A DNA stretch of 64,000 bases. Source: Linyphia triangularis (taxonomy: Eukaryota > Arthropoda > Arachnida > Araneae > Linyphiidae). The DNA is taken from positions 25,058,688-25,122,687 of the forward strand of contig OZ021732.1 in assembly GCA_963978545.1 (NCBI GenBank), given 5' to 3'. Made by a program: the position numbers and the translations under genes. Below, piece after piece: positions 23,856-33,560 of this stretch. The notes beneath the pieces are model-generated. The model did not search any database, was not told the DNA's origin, and saw nothing but the letters and a program-made list of their open reading frames with translations. The number at the start of each line of letters is the position of its first letter. The first letter of the stretch is position 1.

Positions 23856-24410
23856 TTATATACATACACCAGAATGACACTTATCATAAAAACATGGAAA
23901 ACAAAAACTGCTTTGACATCTTGCACAATTTATAAAGGAAGATTGTTTACAGGAACAACCTTTTTGTAAAAGATTCGTTGGAAAACATACTTCATTAACA
24001 TTCATGAAAATATATCTTTCGTCAGAAAACTTGGAAGCATATCAGGCATACCGGATCATTTTATTAAAAATTGATGATGGACTATTGATTGTATTTTTAT
24101 GCAGTCTTCACGGGTATTAATTTCTCTATTATTTTCAACCAGATACGCGCAATTTTGCATACGCTTTAGTAGATTCTTTACCTGTCTATAAAAATAGACG
24201 TCGCAAAGTGCCGTTAGGGTTTTGAAAATTTCTGACTACCTGCTTGAGTACAATAGGACAACATTCTTACTCTTCCATATAGAAACTGATTCTTCATGAT
24301 TTTTGGGAAAATCATTTACTTCTCTACATCTTATAATATCTAAAAATTTATAATCACTTGTTTGTAAAAATAGTAAATAGAGTTTTAATGTACCTTCATT
24401 AAAAATACAT
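23856..24410 (-). pseudogene. Decayed ORF with C-terminal Cys/His cluster, probable transposase remnant
   Basis: Read on the minus strand from about 24410, a frame continues for over 100 codons with two in-frame stops (a TAG near 24237 and a TGA near 24053). A frameshift near 24030 leads to a final segment ending at the stop 23856-23858. That segment is rich in cysteine: KGCSCK, NCARCQ, FCFPCF and a DKCH, reminiscent of the zinc-binding C terminus of piggyBac-like transposases (C..C......C..C...C..CF..H). No catalytic motif was identified. Its position between the inverted arms supports a transposase origin; the family is inference. Confidence 0.55.
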
Positions 24411-24596
24411 TACGTATTTAAAAATAAAGTATTATCTTTCATTCAAATTTCAATTAGCTGGAACAGTCACTTTATAAATTGAAAAATTAAAAATTACCTC
24501 ATTAAAAATACATTACGTATTTAAAAATAAAGTATTATCTTTAATTCAAATTTCAATTAGCTGTAACAGTCATTTTATAAATTGAAAAAAAAAATC

Positions 24597-24667
24597 CCTC
24601 ACGAGGTATTGAACCCGGATCGCCCGTACGGGAACCCATCACGCTGACCACTTAGCCACCGGGAGCT
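24597..24667 (-). other. tRNA-like segment in the right arm
   Basis: This is the inverted copy of 23563-23634. The A box is preserved at 24648-24658. The B box at 24605-24615 carries one change (GGTTCAATACC). Confidence 0.55.
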
Positions 24668-26189
24668 GTTGATTAAAAATCTCTACTAGTATGTAAGCTA
24701 AGCATAACACTTTAAAGCCTATTTTCTCGGAATCTTCTGGCTAGTGCGCTTTATTACTTTACAGTGTGGATACCCTTAAGGTATACTATCAATCTGCCAA
24801 ATTTCATCCCGATCTGAATTTCCGAGACCGTAAGGTCTCCTTGATAGAGTCAGCCCAGTGATTTCATATTTGTGCCGGTCCAAATTTTCATGATCATCAT
24901 TAATAAAATAATTAAGTAATTAATTTTCAATAATTAAATAGTTTTAATAAACTAACATATGTTATAATTTAAATATTCGTATTTAATAATTGATTTCAAT
25001 AATTAATTTCCTCATTTATAAATTTTAAAAATTGAATTGTTATAATAATTAGTTTAATTGAATAAAATGTTCTCTGTCTCTAGTATTTATCTCTTTTAAG
25101 TGAATTTAGTTTCCATAAGCCATTAATAGTTTGATGAGAAAACAAAGAAATATAAATTGTAAAATAAAGAATGTCCAGGAACTTAACTAGTAGATTTATT
25201 AGAAAATGACATCGGAACTGATGGTAAATACTTAACCATAAAGGCTATAAAATAAGTAAGAAGTAATACGATAATATATAAATCTTAGTGCGCCTTCTTT
25301 TTTTAAAACCTCAAAACTACTCCTACCAAACGAAAACCTCTTACTATTTATATTAAAAAATAATTGGAAAAAAAAAAAACTTTTTATCTGAGTGGCCCAT
25401 TTTTTACAGACACTACCCGGCCCAGTGATTGCATCGGACAACCCTATGGCTAGTACACCCCTGAACTTATGTACACAAAACTATTTACAGAATCTGGCGA
25501 ATACACTCAATTAACCCAACCATAGGGTGGTTCGAAAAATATTAAATTTTTATTTTTGAAACGCATGAGGCGAAAAAAGTTGATACACATCTTGATAAAG
25601 AAAACAAAACAAAAAAAATTTGAAAAAAATAAATAAAAAAAATAATAATAATAATAATAATAATAAAATCTTCCGATCGCGCATCCCCTTCAAAGTTTGA
25701 ATAAAATACAAAAAATAACTATTTTTCCTAAATTTTTTAAAATTTCTAAATGTTATATATTTGAAAGGCAATAGTTTACAATGTGTAGTGAAAGGGTGGT
25801 ATAACACAGAAAAAGACTATGTTATGCATTTTTAAAAAATATATATATTAATAATTAAAAATTCTCAAAAGTAAAATTTTTTGTAAGAAATAATGGTTTT
25901 TCTGTAAAATTGGTACTAACGTTATTTCTTAATTAAAAAAAAAAAAAAAAAAAAAAAATGCTATTATTCATTTGGTTCACTTTTTTCTCAAGCTTTCTAT
26001 CCCAGTGATGCACATAGAAGAAAACTTTTGTAGAAAAGTCGGGCATTATGGGTCTTTTTTTTTTTTTTAAAGTTTGTCCTAACGTCTTTTGCGTCAGTGC
26101 CACCCACTTTTTGTCTTGTCTCTCTACATAAGCGTTCCACAGCTTGTGAGTGACAAGAAAACGAGTTGAAGTCTGATTTCCCTAGTAGC

Positions 26190-26460
26190 CATGGATTAGG
26201 TCCCTAGTAGCACAGATACGCTGGCCAATTTTGCCAGACATAGGCCAATCCCGATGTGGAACGTTGTGAATCGGTCGTCGGAAACAATATAAGCCAATCT
26301 CGCCCAATTCTGGATAAAATATAGAAGAGGTTTTGATACACCGATGCACAGTTTTAAACTTGGGATCTTGTATTTATGAGAAACAAAACTATGTGGTGGT
26401 TTTGACTTGTTTGTTGAAAAATCGTGTATTTTGGAACTATGCTCGGTCAAAAGTTTAAAA
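26190..26460. repeat. Dispersed repeat family R2, copy 1
   Basis: This block (GCCAATCCCGATGTGG ... CTGGATAAAATATA ... CACAGTTTTAAA ... CGTGTATTTTGGAA) recurs diverged at 51600-51830 and 58210-58470. It has no ORF and undetermined ends. The open frame on its minus strand is not conserved in the other copies. Confidence 0.6.
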
Positions 26461-26902
26461 CTTCCAATAAATATTCAGGGAGGCATCGAGACAATCGAAT
26501 TGCCACATATACGTTCTTAGGTCCTTCAGAAAATTAACTTTTTTAATTCGAAATCAATGTGGCATGCAACAATTTAAAATAAAGAATACCACTTGCTTGA
26601 TTTCATCCGATTGTTTACATTCACTCGCATATACTCCAATTACTCTGTTTTCTGTTGTTAGCCATCTGGAGTGTGAAAGGGGATTGGGTTTGCGAGCTGC
26701 CAAGTCATTGGCTTCATCTAATCGCTGCAAAATTATCAAGAAGATATAACCGATCTGTGCTCAGTACTCTCATATCAGCTTGAGGAATCGAATGTTCAAC
26801 ACGTAAAAAATCAGTCAATTGAAATTTTTCACAAATCTTCAATTTTTTTTATCTCACTGAAAGATGTTGTCATATTGTAAACTTAAAAAAACTTAAATAA
26901 TT

Positions 26903-29900
26903 TATTTTTCTGGGTGTTGGCCCGAAGGCGCTATACCCATTCATCTTATGTTTTTACAATCGCTGAGGTAACATATATCTTGTAATGACATGGAACAAGA
27001 CAGTTGAAACTTAACACAATCAAACGTAATAAAAAACTTAACAACTACAAACTTAACAACTAACAACGGGGCCAAAGGCAATCTGTAGAACATGTCTTGT
27101 GTTGGTTTAACAGGCAAAGAATAAAATGAAGATCGCAATAACAGTCATGATGGTAACAAAAACTTAACAGCAAACTTATCAATTAACAGACGGGGCCAGT
27201 GGCATTGTCTTGATTACAGGTCGGGTAACTAAATGAACAAATGGTGAGATTACAGTCAAGTTAAAATGAAAAAACATGAAGCACGGTGAAAATAAAGGTT
27301 GGGGGCACATATGAATAACAGTAAATTACACGGTGAATTAGAAGTAGAATGAAAATACAATTGGTAATAAGCACAATCACTTGGTTACATCAGAGTATGA
27401 AGAGATGACAAACATTTGTCAGTTGAGGATATGAAGCACTTGGTTAAAACATGAGTGAGACTATGTGAGTGAAACAGTTGAGCACGGTGAAAAACAGGTA
27501 GGTAGAAATATACAGGTTATAATTATTTACAGGTGAGACTTGTTGAAGGCCCTGGAAAGGGGGGCATCTGACATCATGAAGGCAGCAAAGGGGCGGAACC
27601 TTTCGTCTCCTGGAATGATCTCGTAGAGTAGAGAGTCATAAATGATGGAGTTGGGATGATTTGCTCCTCTGAAGAAGGTGATGTTAAGCTTGTATAGATG
27701 ATGTTGGATGAGGTCGATTTTCAGGTCACTGTGAATGCGGGAGTTCCTGACATAGGTTGAGGCATTTACCATATGTCTCAGGGTCTTGTTCTGGAAAGTC
27801 TGTAATCTCTTAATATCTGTGCTGGAGGCTGTAATCCAAGCTGGGGAGGCATAAGTGAGTACTGGGCGCACTGTGCTTTCATACAATCTCTTTTTAAGGT
27901 GCAGAGGAAGTGTTGAGTGTTTGCCAAGGAGAGGCCAGAGCCTAGCCTTGACAGAATTAGCTTTACGGATGGATTCCTTGGTATTGTCTGTCCAAGTCAG
28001 TTTTTGATTAAGAGTGACGCCCAGGTACTTAGCCTTTTTGACGATGGGGATAGTTTGGTTGAAGAGGACTACAGAATTTTCCAGAGTCTTTCTGAGATGT
28101 TTGGCCCTAACTGGGAGGATTTGGGATTTCCCAGCGTTGATCTGGACCTTCCACTTTTCACACCAGTTCTCAATGTCAGGAATTTTGTCCTTGAGTTTGT
28201 CCACAGCATTCTGGACACTAAGCGATTTTGTGATGATGGCAGTGTCATCAGCATAGAATGCTGTGAGACTATTTGGATCTTCCTTGAAGGTAGGGAAGTC
28301 TGATGTGAAGAAGAGGTACAGAATGGGACCAAGTATGCTGCCTTGTGGAACTCCCGCCTCGACGTCTCTTGGGTTGGATGTGGCCTTTCCAAATTTGACA
28401 CGGAAGGACCTCTGGGTAAGGTAGGACCAGAGTATCTTGATGAGGTTTCGCGGGATCTTCAGGTTTATTAACTTGTAGATTAGCCCCTGGTGGAAAACTC
28501 GGTCAAATGCTTTGGCGACATCAAGCATGAGGATGGCCGAGCTCTCCTTCTTGTGTTTGGCATCTCCAACAAATTCCAGAATCCTGACGAGTTGGTGAGT
28601 TGTGGATCTCCCTGTCATGAAACCATGCTGCTCCCTGGGGATGTGATGTAGGTGGTTTTTCATTCGAAAGTAAATGATTCTTTCGAAGATCTTTGCTATT
28701 CCAGGGAGTAGGCTAATTGGTCTATAGCTGGAGGTCATGACAGGGTCCTTACCAGGTTTCTGAATCACGATGATGAGGGCCTCCTTCCAGGCAATTGGGA
28801 AGTAACATTCATTAATGCATGAGTTGAAAATGGTAACAAGTGAGATGATAACTGAATTGGGGAGGCTCCTCAGCATGTGGTTGGAAATCTTGTCAATGCC
28901 AGGGGCTTTGCGAGGCTTCAGCTTCCTGATAATGCTGTTGATCTCTGCCGGTGTGGTGGGGTCAAGTGTAGTTTGGTCATCACTGGACTTGTTCCATCGA
29001 CGCACTGCACGCGTCACATGGTCCTCGAAGTCATCATCTGAAGGGTCGTCGTTTTCTCTGAACTGCAGCTCAAAGGAGTCGGCAAAGGCCTCAGCCTTAT
29101 CTTCCTCAGTATAAACTAGCCCACTTTCGCCATGGATAGGGCGGTCAACAGGCTTGTTGGTTTTTAAGGCCTTTGCCAGTTTCCAGATGGAATTGTCTGC
29201 CAGGTTCAGTGAGTTGACTTTTTCCTGCCATCGCTTGTCTCTATTTTCCTTGGTGAGTTCTTTGATTTCTCTGCCAAGGGCATTGATTTCAGGCTTTATT
29301 CTGGGATCTTGTAGCCGATGCCACCTCTTCCTTAGGTAGTTTCTATATTGAATGAGCTTCCTGATATGGGTAGGAAGTCTCATGTAGTTTTCTTTGTAAG
29401 GTTTATGTGTAGTTGCAATGTTGTGCGCTTCATGGATGTCATTGTTCAAGTGGTTGATTGAGTCTTCAATTGAGTTTGTAGATAGTGAGGAATTAATGGA
29501 GATGTGGTGAGTGTGGAGGTGGTTGTGGTACAAGTCCCAGTCAGTACGAGCAATTGTGTCTTTGTGCTCATCAATGTGGCAGCCAATAGAGGCGATGACA
29601 GGCAGATGATCCGAGTCCAGTTCATTGAGCACGTCAGAGGCCATGTTGAGGTTTGTGTTGGTAATGAAAATGTCCAGGATATCAGGGCGGGTGCCTTGGT
29701 GATGATAGTATGTAGGTTGAATTGGGGCAATGATCCTCAGGTTTTGTGCAGCTAGTTGATTTCCAAGGAGTCTCCCATTTCCATTTGTGATGCGGCAATC
29801 ATATTGTAGCACTATCTACGTGTTTAAATAGGCATCTGAATGGTGGTTTATTGGGGTTATAGGAGGCATATATCCCAATGTAAGTGGTCTCCAAAAGTTT

Positions 29901-29990
29901 AATTTGATCTGTCAGATTATTTCCAGCCAGTATTCAGGAAGTCCCAATCACAGCCACGTGAGTTATGATCCAATGAATAAATTTTGATTA
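26903..29990 (-). mobile_element. 5'-truncated jockey-type non-LTR retrotransposon
   Basis: On the minus strand, a damaged endonuclease region (about 29990 to 29800) is followed by a long reverse transcriptase frame, a 3' UTR ending GGCCAACACCCAG near 26911, and a short A-rich tail at 26902-26910. The 5' part (ORF1 and the first half of the endonuclease) is absent, as usual after incomplete target-primed reverse transcription. I could not find its target duplication. It is inserted inside the 25523-30571 transposon. Confidence 0.85.
27527..29812 (-). CDS. Jockey-like ORF2 fragment: endonuclease C-terminus and reverse transcriptase
   Basis: A 761-codon frame encodes the replication enzyme of a LINE. 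The first 110 residues are the end of an AP-endonuclease-like domain (NGNGRLLGNQ, then TRPDILDIFIT and SDHLPV). Reverse transcriptase motifs follow in order: SYRPISLLP, DVAKAFDRV, GVPQGSILGP and the catalytic FYADDTA near residues 530-540. It ends with a typical C-terminal region. The frame has no ATG at its 5' end: it opens at GTG just after a TAG. Upstream, endonuclease-like sequence (IGIYASYNP, to about 29955) sits in another frame with an internal TGA. The GDFNA catalytic block expected between the two is missing. The RT frame is therefore open but the element is dead without the endonuclease. Confidence 0.9.
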   Translation of the reverse strand: MLQYDCRITNGNGRLLGNQLAAQNLRIIAPIQPTYYHHQGTRPDILDIFITNTNLNMASDVLNELDSDHLPVIASIGCHIDEHKDTIARTDWDLYHNHLHTHHISINSSLSTNSIEDSINHLNNDIHEAHNIATTHKPYKENYMRLPTHIRKLIQYRNYLRKRWHRLQDPRIKPEINALGREIKELTKENRDKRWQEKVNSLNLADNSIWKLAKALKTNKPVDRPIHGESGLVYTEEDKAEAFADSFELQFRENDDPSDDDFEDHVTRAVRRWNKSSDDQTTLDPTTPAEINSIIRKLKPRKAPGIDKISNHMLRSLPNSVIISLVTIFNSCINECYFPIAWKEALIIVIQKPGKDPVMTSSYRPISLLPGIAKIFERIIYFRMKNHLHHIPREQHGFMTGRSTTHQLVRILEFVGDAKHKKESSAILMLDVAKAFDRVFHQGLIYKLINLKIPRNLIKILWSYLTQRSFRVKFGKATSNPRDVEAGVPQGSILGPILYLFFTSDFPTFKEDPNSLTAFYADDTAIITKSLSVQNAVDKLKDKIPDIENWCEKWKVQINAGKSQILPVRAKHLRKTLENSVVLFNQTIPIVKKAKYLGVTLNQKLTWTDNTKESIRKANSVKARLWPLLGKHSTLPLHLKKRLYESTVRPVLTYASPAWITASSTDIKRLQTFQNKTLRHMVNASTYVRNSRIHSDLKIDLIQHHLYKLNITFFRGANHPNSIIYDSLLYEIIPGDERFRPFAAFMMSDAPLSRAFNKSHL

Positions 29991-30763
29991 TGTGCGAACG
30001 ATTATTATTGAATAATTACTAATTTGATTTTTTTCCCAAGTTCTATCTACCTCATTCCACACTCTACAAACTAATGTACCTTGACAATTTAGTGATTGGT
30101 AAATTCTACAAATTGATGGGAAAAGGGTATTTTTTATATTTATTCAAAACTATGAAGCGAATGCTTGAAGTAAACGAAACAATTTTAACAAAAATATGTA
30201 AAAAATAACGTTAAATCCATATTATTTTTAACAAAAAAATGTATTTTTGAATATTTTTAATTATTAATATATGTTTTAAAAATGTATAGAAGAGTGTTTT
30301 CCTGTGTTATACTACCCTTTCACTACTCATTGCGAACTATTGCCTTTCAAATATGTAACGTTTGGAAATTTTAAAAAATTTAGGAAAAATAGTAATTTTT
30401 TGTATTTTTTCAAAATTTTGAGGTGAATGCGCGATCTGAAAATATTATTATTATTATCATCATCACAATTATTTTTTTCAATTTTTTTTTACAGTTTTTC
30501 TTATCAAGATGTGTATCAACTTTTTTCACCTCATGCGTTTCAAAAATAATCTTTTTTTTCGAACCGCCCTACCAACCACTCACAATACATCTTTAAAATT
30601 AAATCTAAAACCTCAGCCGATCACGAAACGAGTATTTCATTTTTTCAAGAATAAAACAATTAACTGTGACATCTCCAAGCACAATGTACATTGTACTACT
30701 ATTTTAGTGATTCTGCATAAAACACATCACATAGGCATTGTTGACACTTAAAGAAATGCTTAC

Positions 30764-31154
30764 CTTTGCGCTTGGCGCTTTTTCTGTTTATATTATCACC
30801 ATCAGAAGTCTGACTGTGAGTCTCTCTGTAATACCCTGGAACCTGACTATCGTACGCAGCAAGTCGCCGGGGCCGTCTTCGCAGCAACGAGTCATCGTCA
30901 GATTCTCGATTGTTCCTTTGGATTTCGTAGAAGTTAGCTGCACCATCCCTGTCTTCTTCCCACCAGTGGGGACCATCGGCATTTATCTCCAAGCGAATCT
31001 CTATCTCAGGAGGTTCGTCTACTTCTTCAGATTCATCTTCTGTTAATTCATCGAGCAAAATTACGTTGTGGTCGTCTTGGACGGACAAGGGATCCTCCGA
31101 CTCACTGGAGTCGTCGAAGCTGCTACCAGCCAATGCATTGTCTCTCTCAAGGTT
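30764..31154 (-). CDS. RNF4-like SUMO-targeted ubiquitin ligase, acidic SIM exon
   Basis: An internal coding exon of 130 codons plus one base. It starts after GGCAG at 31155 (or TAG at 31167, same phase 0) with a TTCTAAC branch-point-like sequence upstream, and ends AAAG then GTAAGC at 30763. There is no methionine in frame, so the start codon lies in an unseen upstream exon. Residues 31-44 (VILLDELTEDESEE) form a classic SUMO-interaction motif: a hydrophobic core followed by acidic residues. Residues 92-98 (RRRPRRL) match the arginine-rich motif found in RNF4. The phase-1 end fits the RING exon at 20134-20447. Apparent coding beyond 30764 to a stop at 30699 is intron read-through. The joined product would bind SUMO-modified proteins, ubiquitinate them and act mainly in the nucleus; that is family knowledge, not seen here. 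Confidence 0.75.
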
Positions 31155-31324
31155 CTGCCGGTGGTCCTAGTTAGAATATGGTACATTGCAATTTGTAACA
31201 TTAGATTACAACTTTGTTTTTGTTTTGGAACTACCGACTGCCTATTTCTGCCACTTATTAAGTGCTTAACATAGTCAAATACGTCTCGTAATTTTGAGCA
31301 TCTAGAAGAATACGAGATCGAAAT

Positions 31325-31505
31325 CTTCTAGTGTAAACCCCTCTCTCCGACCCCACCACACCAACGAGAGGACATTGAGGTCACGACAGATTTAATGTGC
31401 ACTAGCCCCCATTAGGTACACACCGATATTTGGCGGACGGAGGCCCGAACCCACAACCCTCCGGTTATGAGCTCGATACTCTACCGCAAGGATATCGAGG
31501 CCTAA
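31325..31505 (-). mobile_element. tRNA(Met)-like SINE, second family
   Basis: On the minus strand a tRNA-like head reads GCGGTAGAGTATCGAGC, then CTCATAACC with a CAT at the anticodon position, then the B-box-like GGTTCGGGCC (31442-31451). An unrelated body follows. The head resembles elongator tRNA-Met. It lies about 170 bp upstream of the acidic ubiquitin-ligase exon, in its preceding intron. Boundaries and target duplication were not determined. Confidence 0.65.
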
Positions 31506-31671
31506 CTCTGTGTTGGTATTGGAATATTGCTCAACTTAAACTAAGAGATTATAGTGAGTGAAAATATTAAATTTCTCCTCTCAGGAGGACTACTCGATAT
31601 CCTGGCGTAGTATAGCTTTGAGTAGATTCTTGCGTAAGAAGATCTACAAAACAGCATACGAACTAAATTAA

Positions 31672-32090
31672 GAGGAAGTTCTAAGAAGGATCATTCCCTA
31701 TACTCGCTATGTCACAATCTTCTAGCCCAGTACATTTAGAAACTACTTTACATAAAACCTTTAAATTTGGAGAATAGGTAGTAAAATGACCACTTAATAA
31801 AAGGACATAAATTGTTTTCATTTAATGTCGATCTATTTTAAATGAAAATTAAAATAGCAAAATACAAAATCTGATGGTGCCACTGCATATTGACAGTAAC
31901 GATTTGAAATATAAAATAAAATACATTAGACGCTATTTTCGAGTTTTCAATTTATGTCATTTCATTAAGTCATCTTTTTCGTACCTATTCTCTAAATTTC
32001 AAGATTTTTTACAAAGTAGTTTCTAAATGCATGGGAAAAGAAGATTGTAACATGGCGAGTATAGGGAATGATCCTTACTAGGACTTCCTC
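31672..32090. mobile_element. TTAA-flanked non-autonomous element, intact copy
   Basis: TTAA at 31668-31671 and 32091-32094 brackets inverted arms of about 180 bp beginning GAGGAAGTYCTA and containing GGATCATTCCCTATACTCGC. No transposase. Related copies are at 44127-44559 and, interrupted, 16794-18145. Confidence 0.85.
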
Positions 32091-32094
32091 TTAA

Positions 32095-32855
32095 GGTTGA
32101 CGCTAACCGTCTGAGTAATATTTTCAGGCACGTTGATTTACGGTAAAAAGCGTTCAAAAACCAAATTTTAACTGTAAGTATGGTAGGACGAAGGTTAAAA
32201 ATGTGGTAGAGGAAAAAAATGTGCACTTCAACGTGATGTGTGCGTACAAAATATACGGGGTACATCGTATGGAATGCTTTAGTGAGATTAGTAATTTCAT
32301 ATAGTTTAACCTGAAAAGTTCAAACCAGAAGAACCTGAAAAAGCCTTTCTCAATAAGCATTAATTGTTAGAATTAAGAAATCCAACATTCCTGTGTTGTT
32401 GATTTTTCTATTGGCGACATCCTAGTCTGTAGTACTGAACTGTAACTTCTAGATAGCTCATAACGGTTTCTGCTGCAAAAGCAGATGAAGCCGACTGAAT
32501 TGACACCATGGTATGGCCTAGTGCTTCTAATGCTCCGTAATATGTTGCCCTTGGTTATCGAGAGGCGCTAGCTAGCTTGGAGAAGAATTATCAATACTGA
32601 TCTCTATGATGATTGTTGAGCTTTCTACGGATTCAAGTCAATAATTTAGTATGCACAATTGAGGCGTTGTGGATACGAAAAGCGAACTCAACAAAAAGTG
32701 GTTCTCAGAAAAACGCGTTAATAGTTTTTCAAAAGGCAGTTTCTACGCAGCTTGGTATCATTCTCTACGTATGTTGAGAGGGAAAGAAGGGTGAAGTCAA
32801 CATGAAAAATGTACCTGTAGAATCTGTAAAGGGTCTAGATTCGGATGGGGACTTT
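32095..32855. other. AT-rich stretch, nothing recognised
   Basis: Short frames occur, including a 36-codon ATG frame on the minus strand near 32400-32510, but none has splice support or a recognisable domain. Confidence 0.4.
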
Positions 32856-32859
32856 TTAC

Positions 32860-33560
32860 TTTCAATTACCCATATGTATCCATAGGGTAATTGAAAGTAT
32901 AGGATACTGTAAAAAAAATTGATTTTTTTTTTTGTAATTCCCCACGATTTGGAACAACCTGATTTAAAAAAAGTGATCTAGAAAAAATGTCCGTCTGTGT
33001 GTATGTGATGTGTACGTAGTTAACATAACTCCCGAACAAATTCCCCTATGATGTTCAAATTTGATGTGTGGGTTGGTGGTGGCACAGGAGATCTAGGAAA
33101 GGTTTTCGTGAAAATCGGGCATGCTCTTAATGTAGCTGCCTTTGAAAAAATAATGTATTTCAGTAATTGTTAAAAAATGGCTCCAACGAGTTGTTCAAAA
33201 TTGCTGTGGTAATGCCTCCTAAGGTGTTCTAAACATTCCCACTTCCGATATTCCCGTAAAAATGCTTTAATGGCGTAAAAAGTTGAAAAACGAATGCCTT
33301 TAATACAGTGTTCTCTTTCCTTGAGCATACCTCATCAACGATCGTTTATTCTTATCTCCTCAGTTTCCCTTACAAGAAAGGATAAATTAAGAATGATCGA
33401 AAAGTATATCGCCAAAATGATGATTTTTTTTAAAAAGACCCCATACAAGAATTGCAGCAAAAAAAAAAAATATCGCCAAACTGGCCATTTTTGCTAAATT
33501 AATGATGAAAATATAAAAAAGGTGAATAATACAAAACCACGTCAGTATTATAGTGTAATC
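32860..33560 (+). repeat. Dispersed repeat family R1, copy 1
   Basis: The block starts with a hairpin (CTTTCAATTACCC ... GGGTAATTGAAAG, 32868-32906) and continues with CATAACTCCCGAACAAAT, GATGTTCAAATTTGATGTG and several GCCAAAATG-type segments. Diverged copies are at 58930-59640 (same strand) and 60760-61445 (opposite strand). It is probably a non-autonomous transposon. A frame at 33294-33497 resembles one in the copy at 60676-60960 only because the DNA is related. Confidence 0.65.

Larger units (their letters stand above)
23386..24843. mobile_element. 1.46-kb inverted-repeat transposon with tRNA-like arms
   Basis: Arms of about 350 bp at the two ends are near-identical inverted copies starting CAAGGAGACCTTACGGTCTC, itself a small palindrome. 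The trinucleotide ATA stands outside each end, a possible short target duplication. Each arm contains a tRNA-like segment with A- and B-box promoter sequences. The right arm holds an extra tandem copy of a block of about 95 bp (near 24407-24500). The centre is a decayed ORF on the minus strand. The superfamily is uncertain. It lies in the large intron of the ubiquitin-ligase gene. Confidence 0.8.
25523..30571. mobile_element. 5.05-kb inverted-repeat DNA transposon containing a LINE insertion
   Basis: The left end TAGGGTGGTTCGAAAA and the right end TTTCGAACCGCCCTA are the tips of diverged inverted arms of about 330-360 bp (25523-25880 and 30210-30571). They share a CGCATGAGGYGAAAAAAGTTGATACACATC block, an (AAT)n run and a GGCAATAGTT segment. 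The 7-bp sequence CCAACCA occurs immediately outside both ends (25516-25522 and 30572-30578), so the pair marks one insertion. No transposase was recognised between the arms. The jockey LINE at 26903-29990 lies inside and inserted later. The whole unit sits in the ubiquitin-ligase intron. Confidence 0.75.

Noticed and set aside
27917..29755. Plus-strand frames over the LINE
   Set aside because: Shadows of the reverse transcriptase frame on the other strand; no independent features.
30699..30763. C-terminal extension of the acidic exon (KHFFKCQQCLC...)
   Set aside because: A consensus donor precedes it and the phase matches the RING exon. The cysteine-rich tail is intron read-through.
33294..33497. 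Similar short peptides at 33294-33497 and 60676-60960 as a gene family
   Set aside because: They lie in copies of the same repeat, start at arbitrary codons and diverge after the shared DNA ends.
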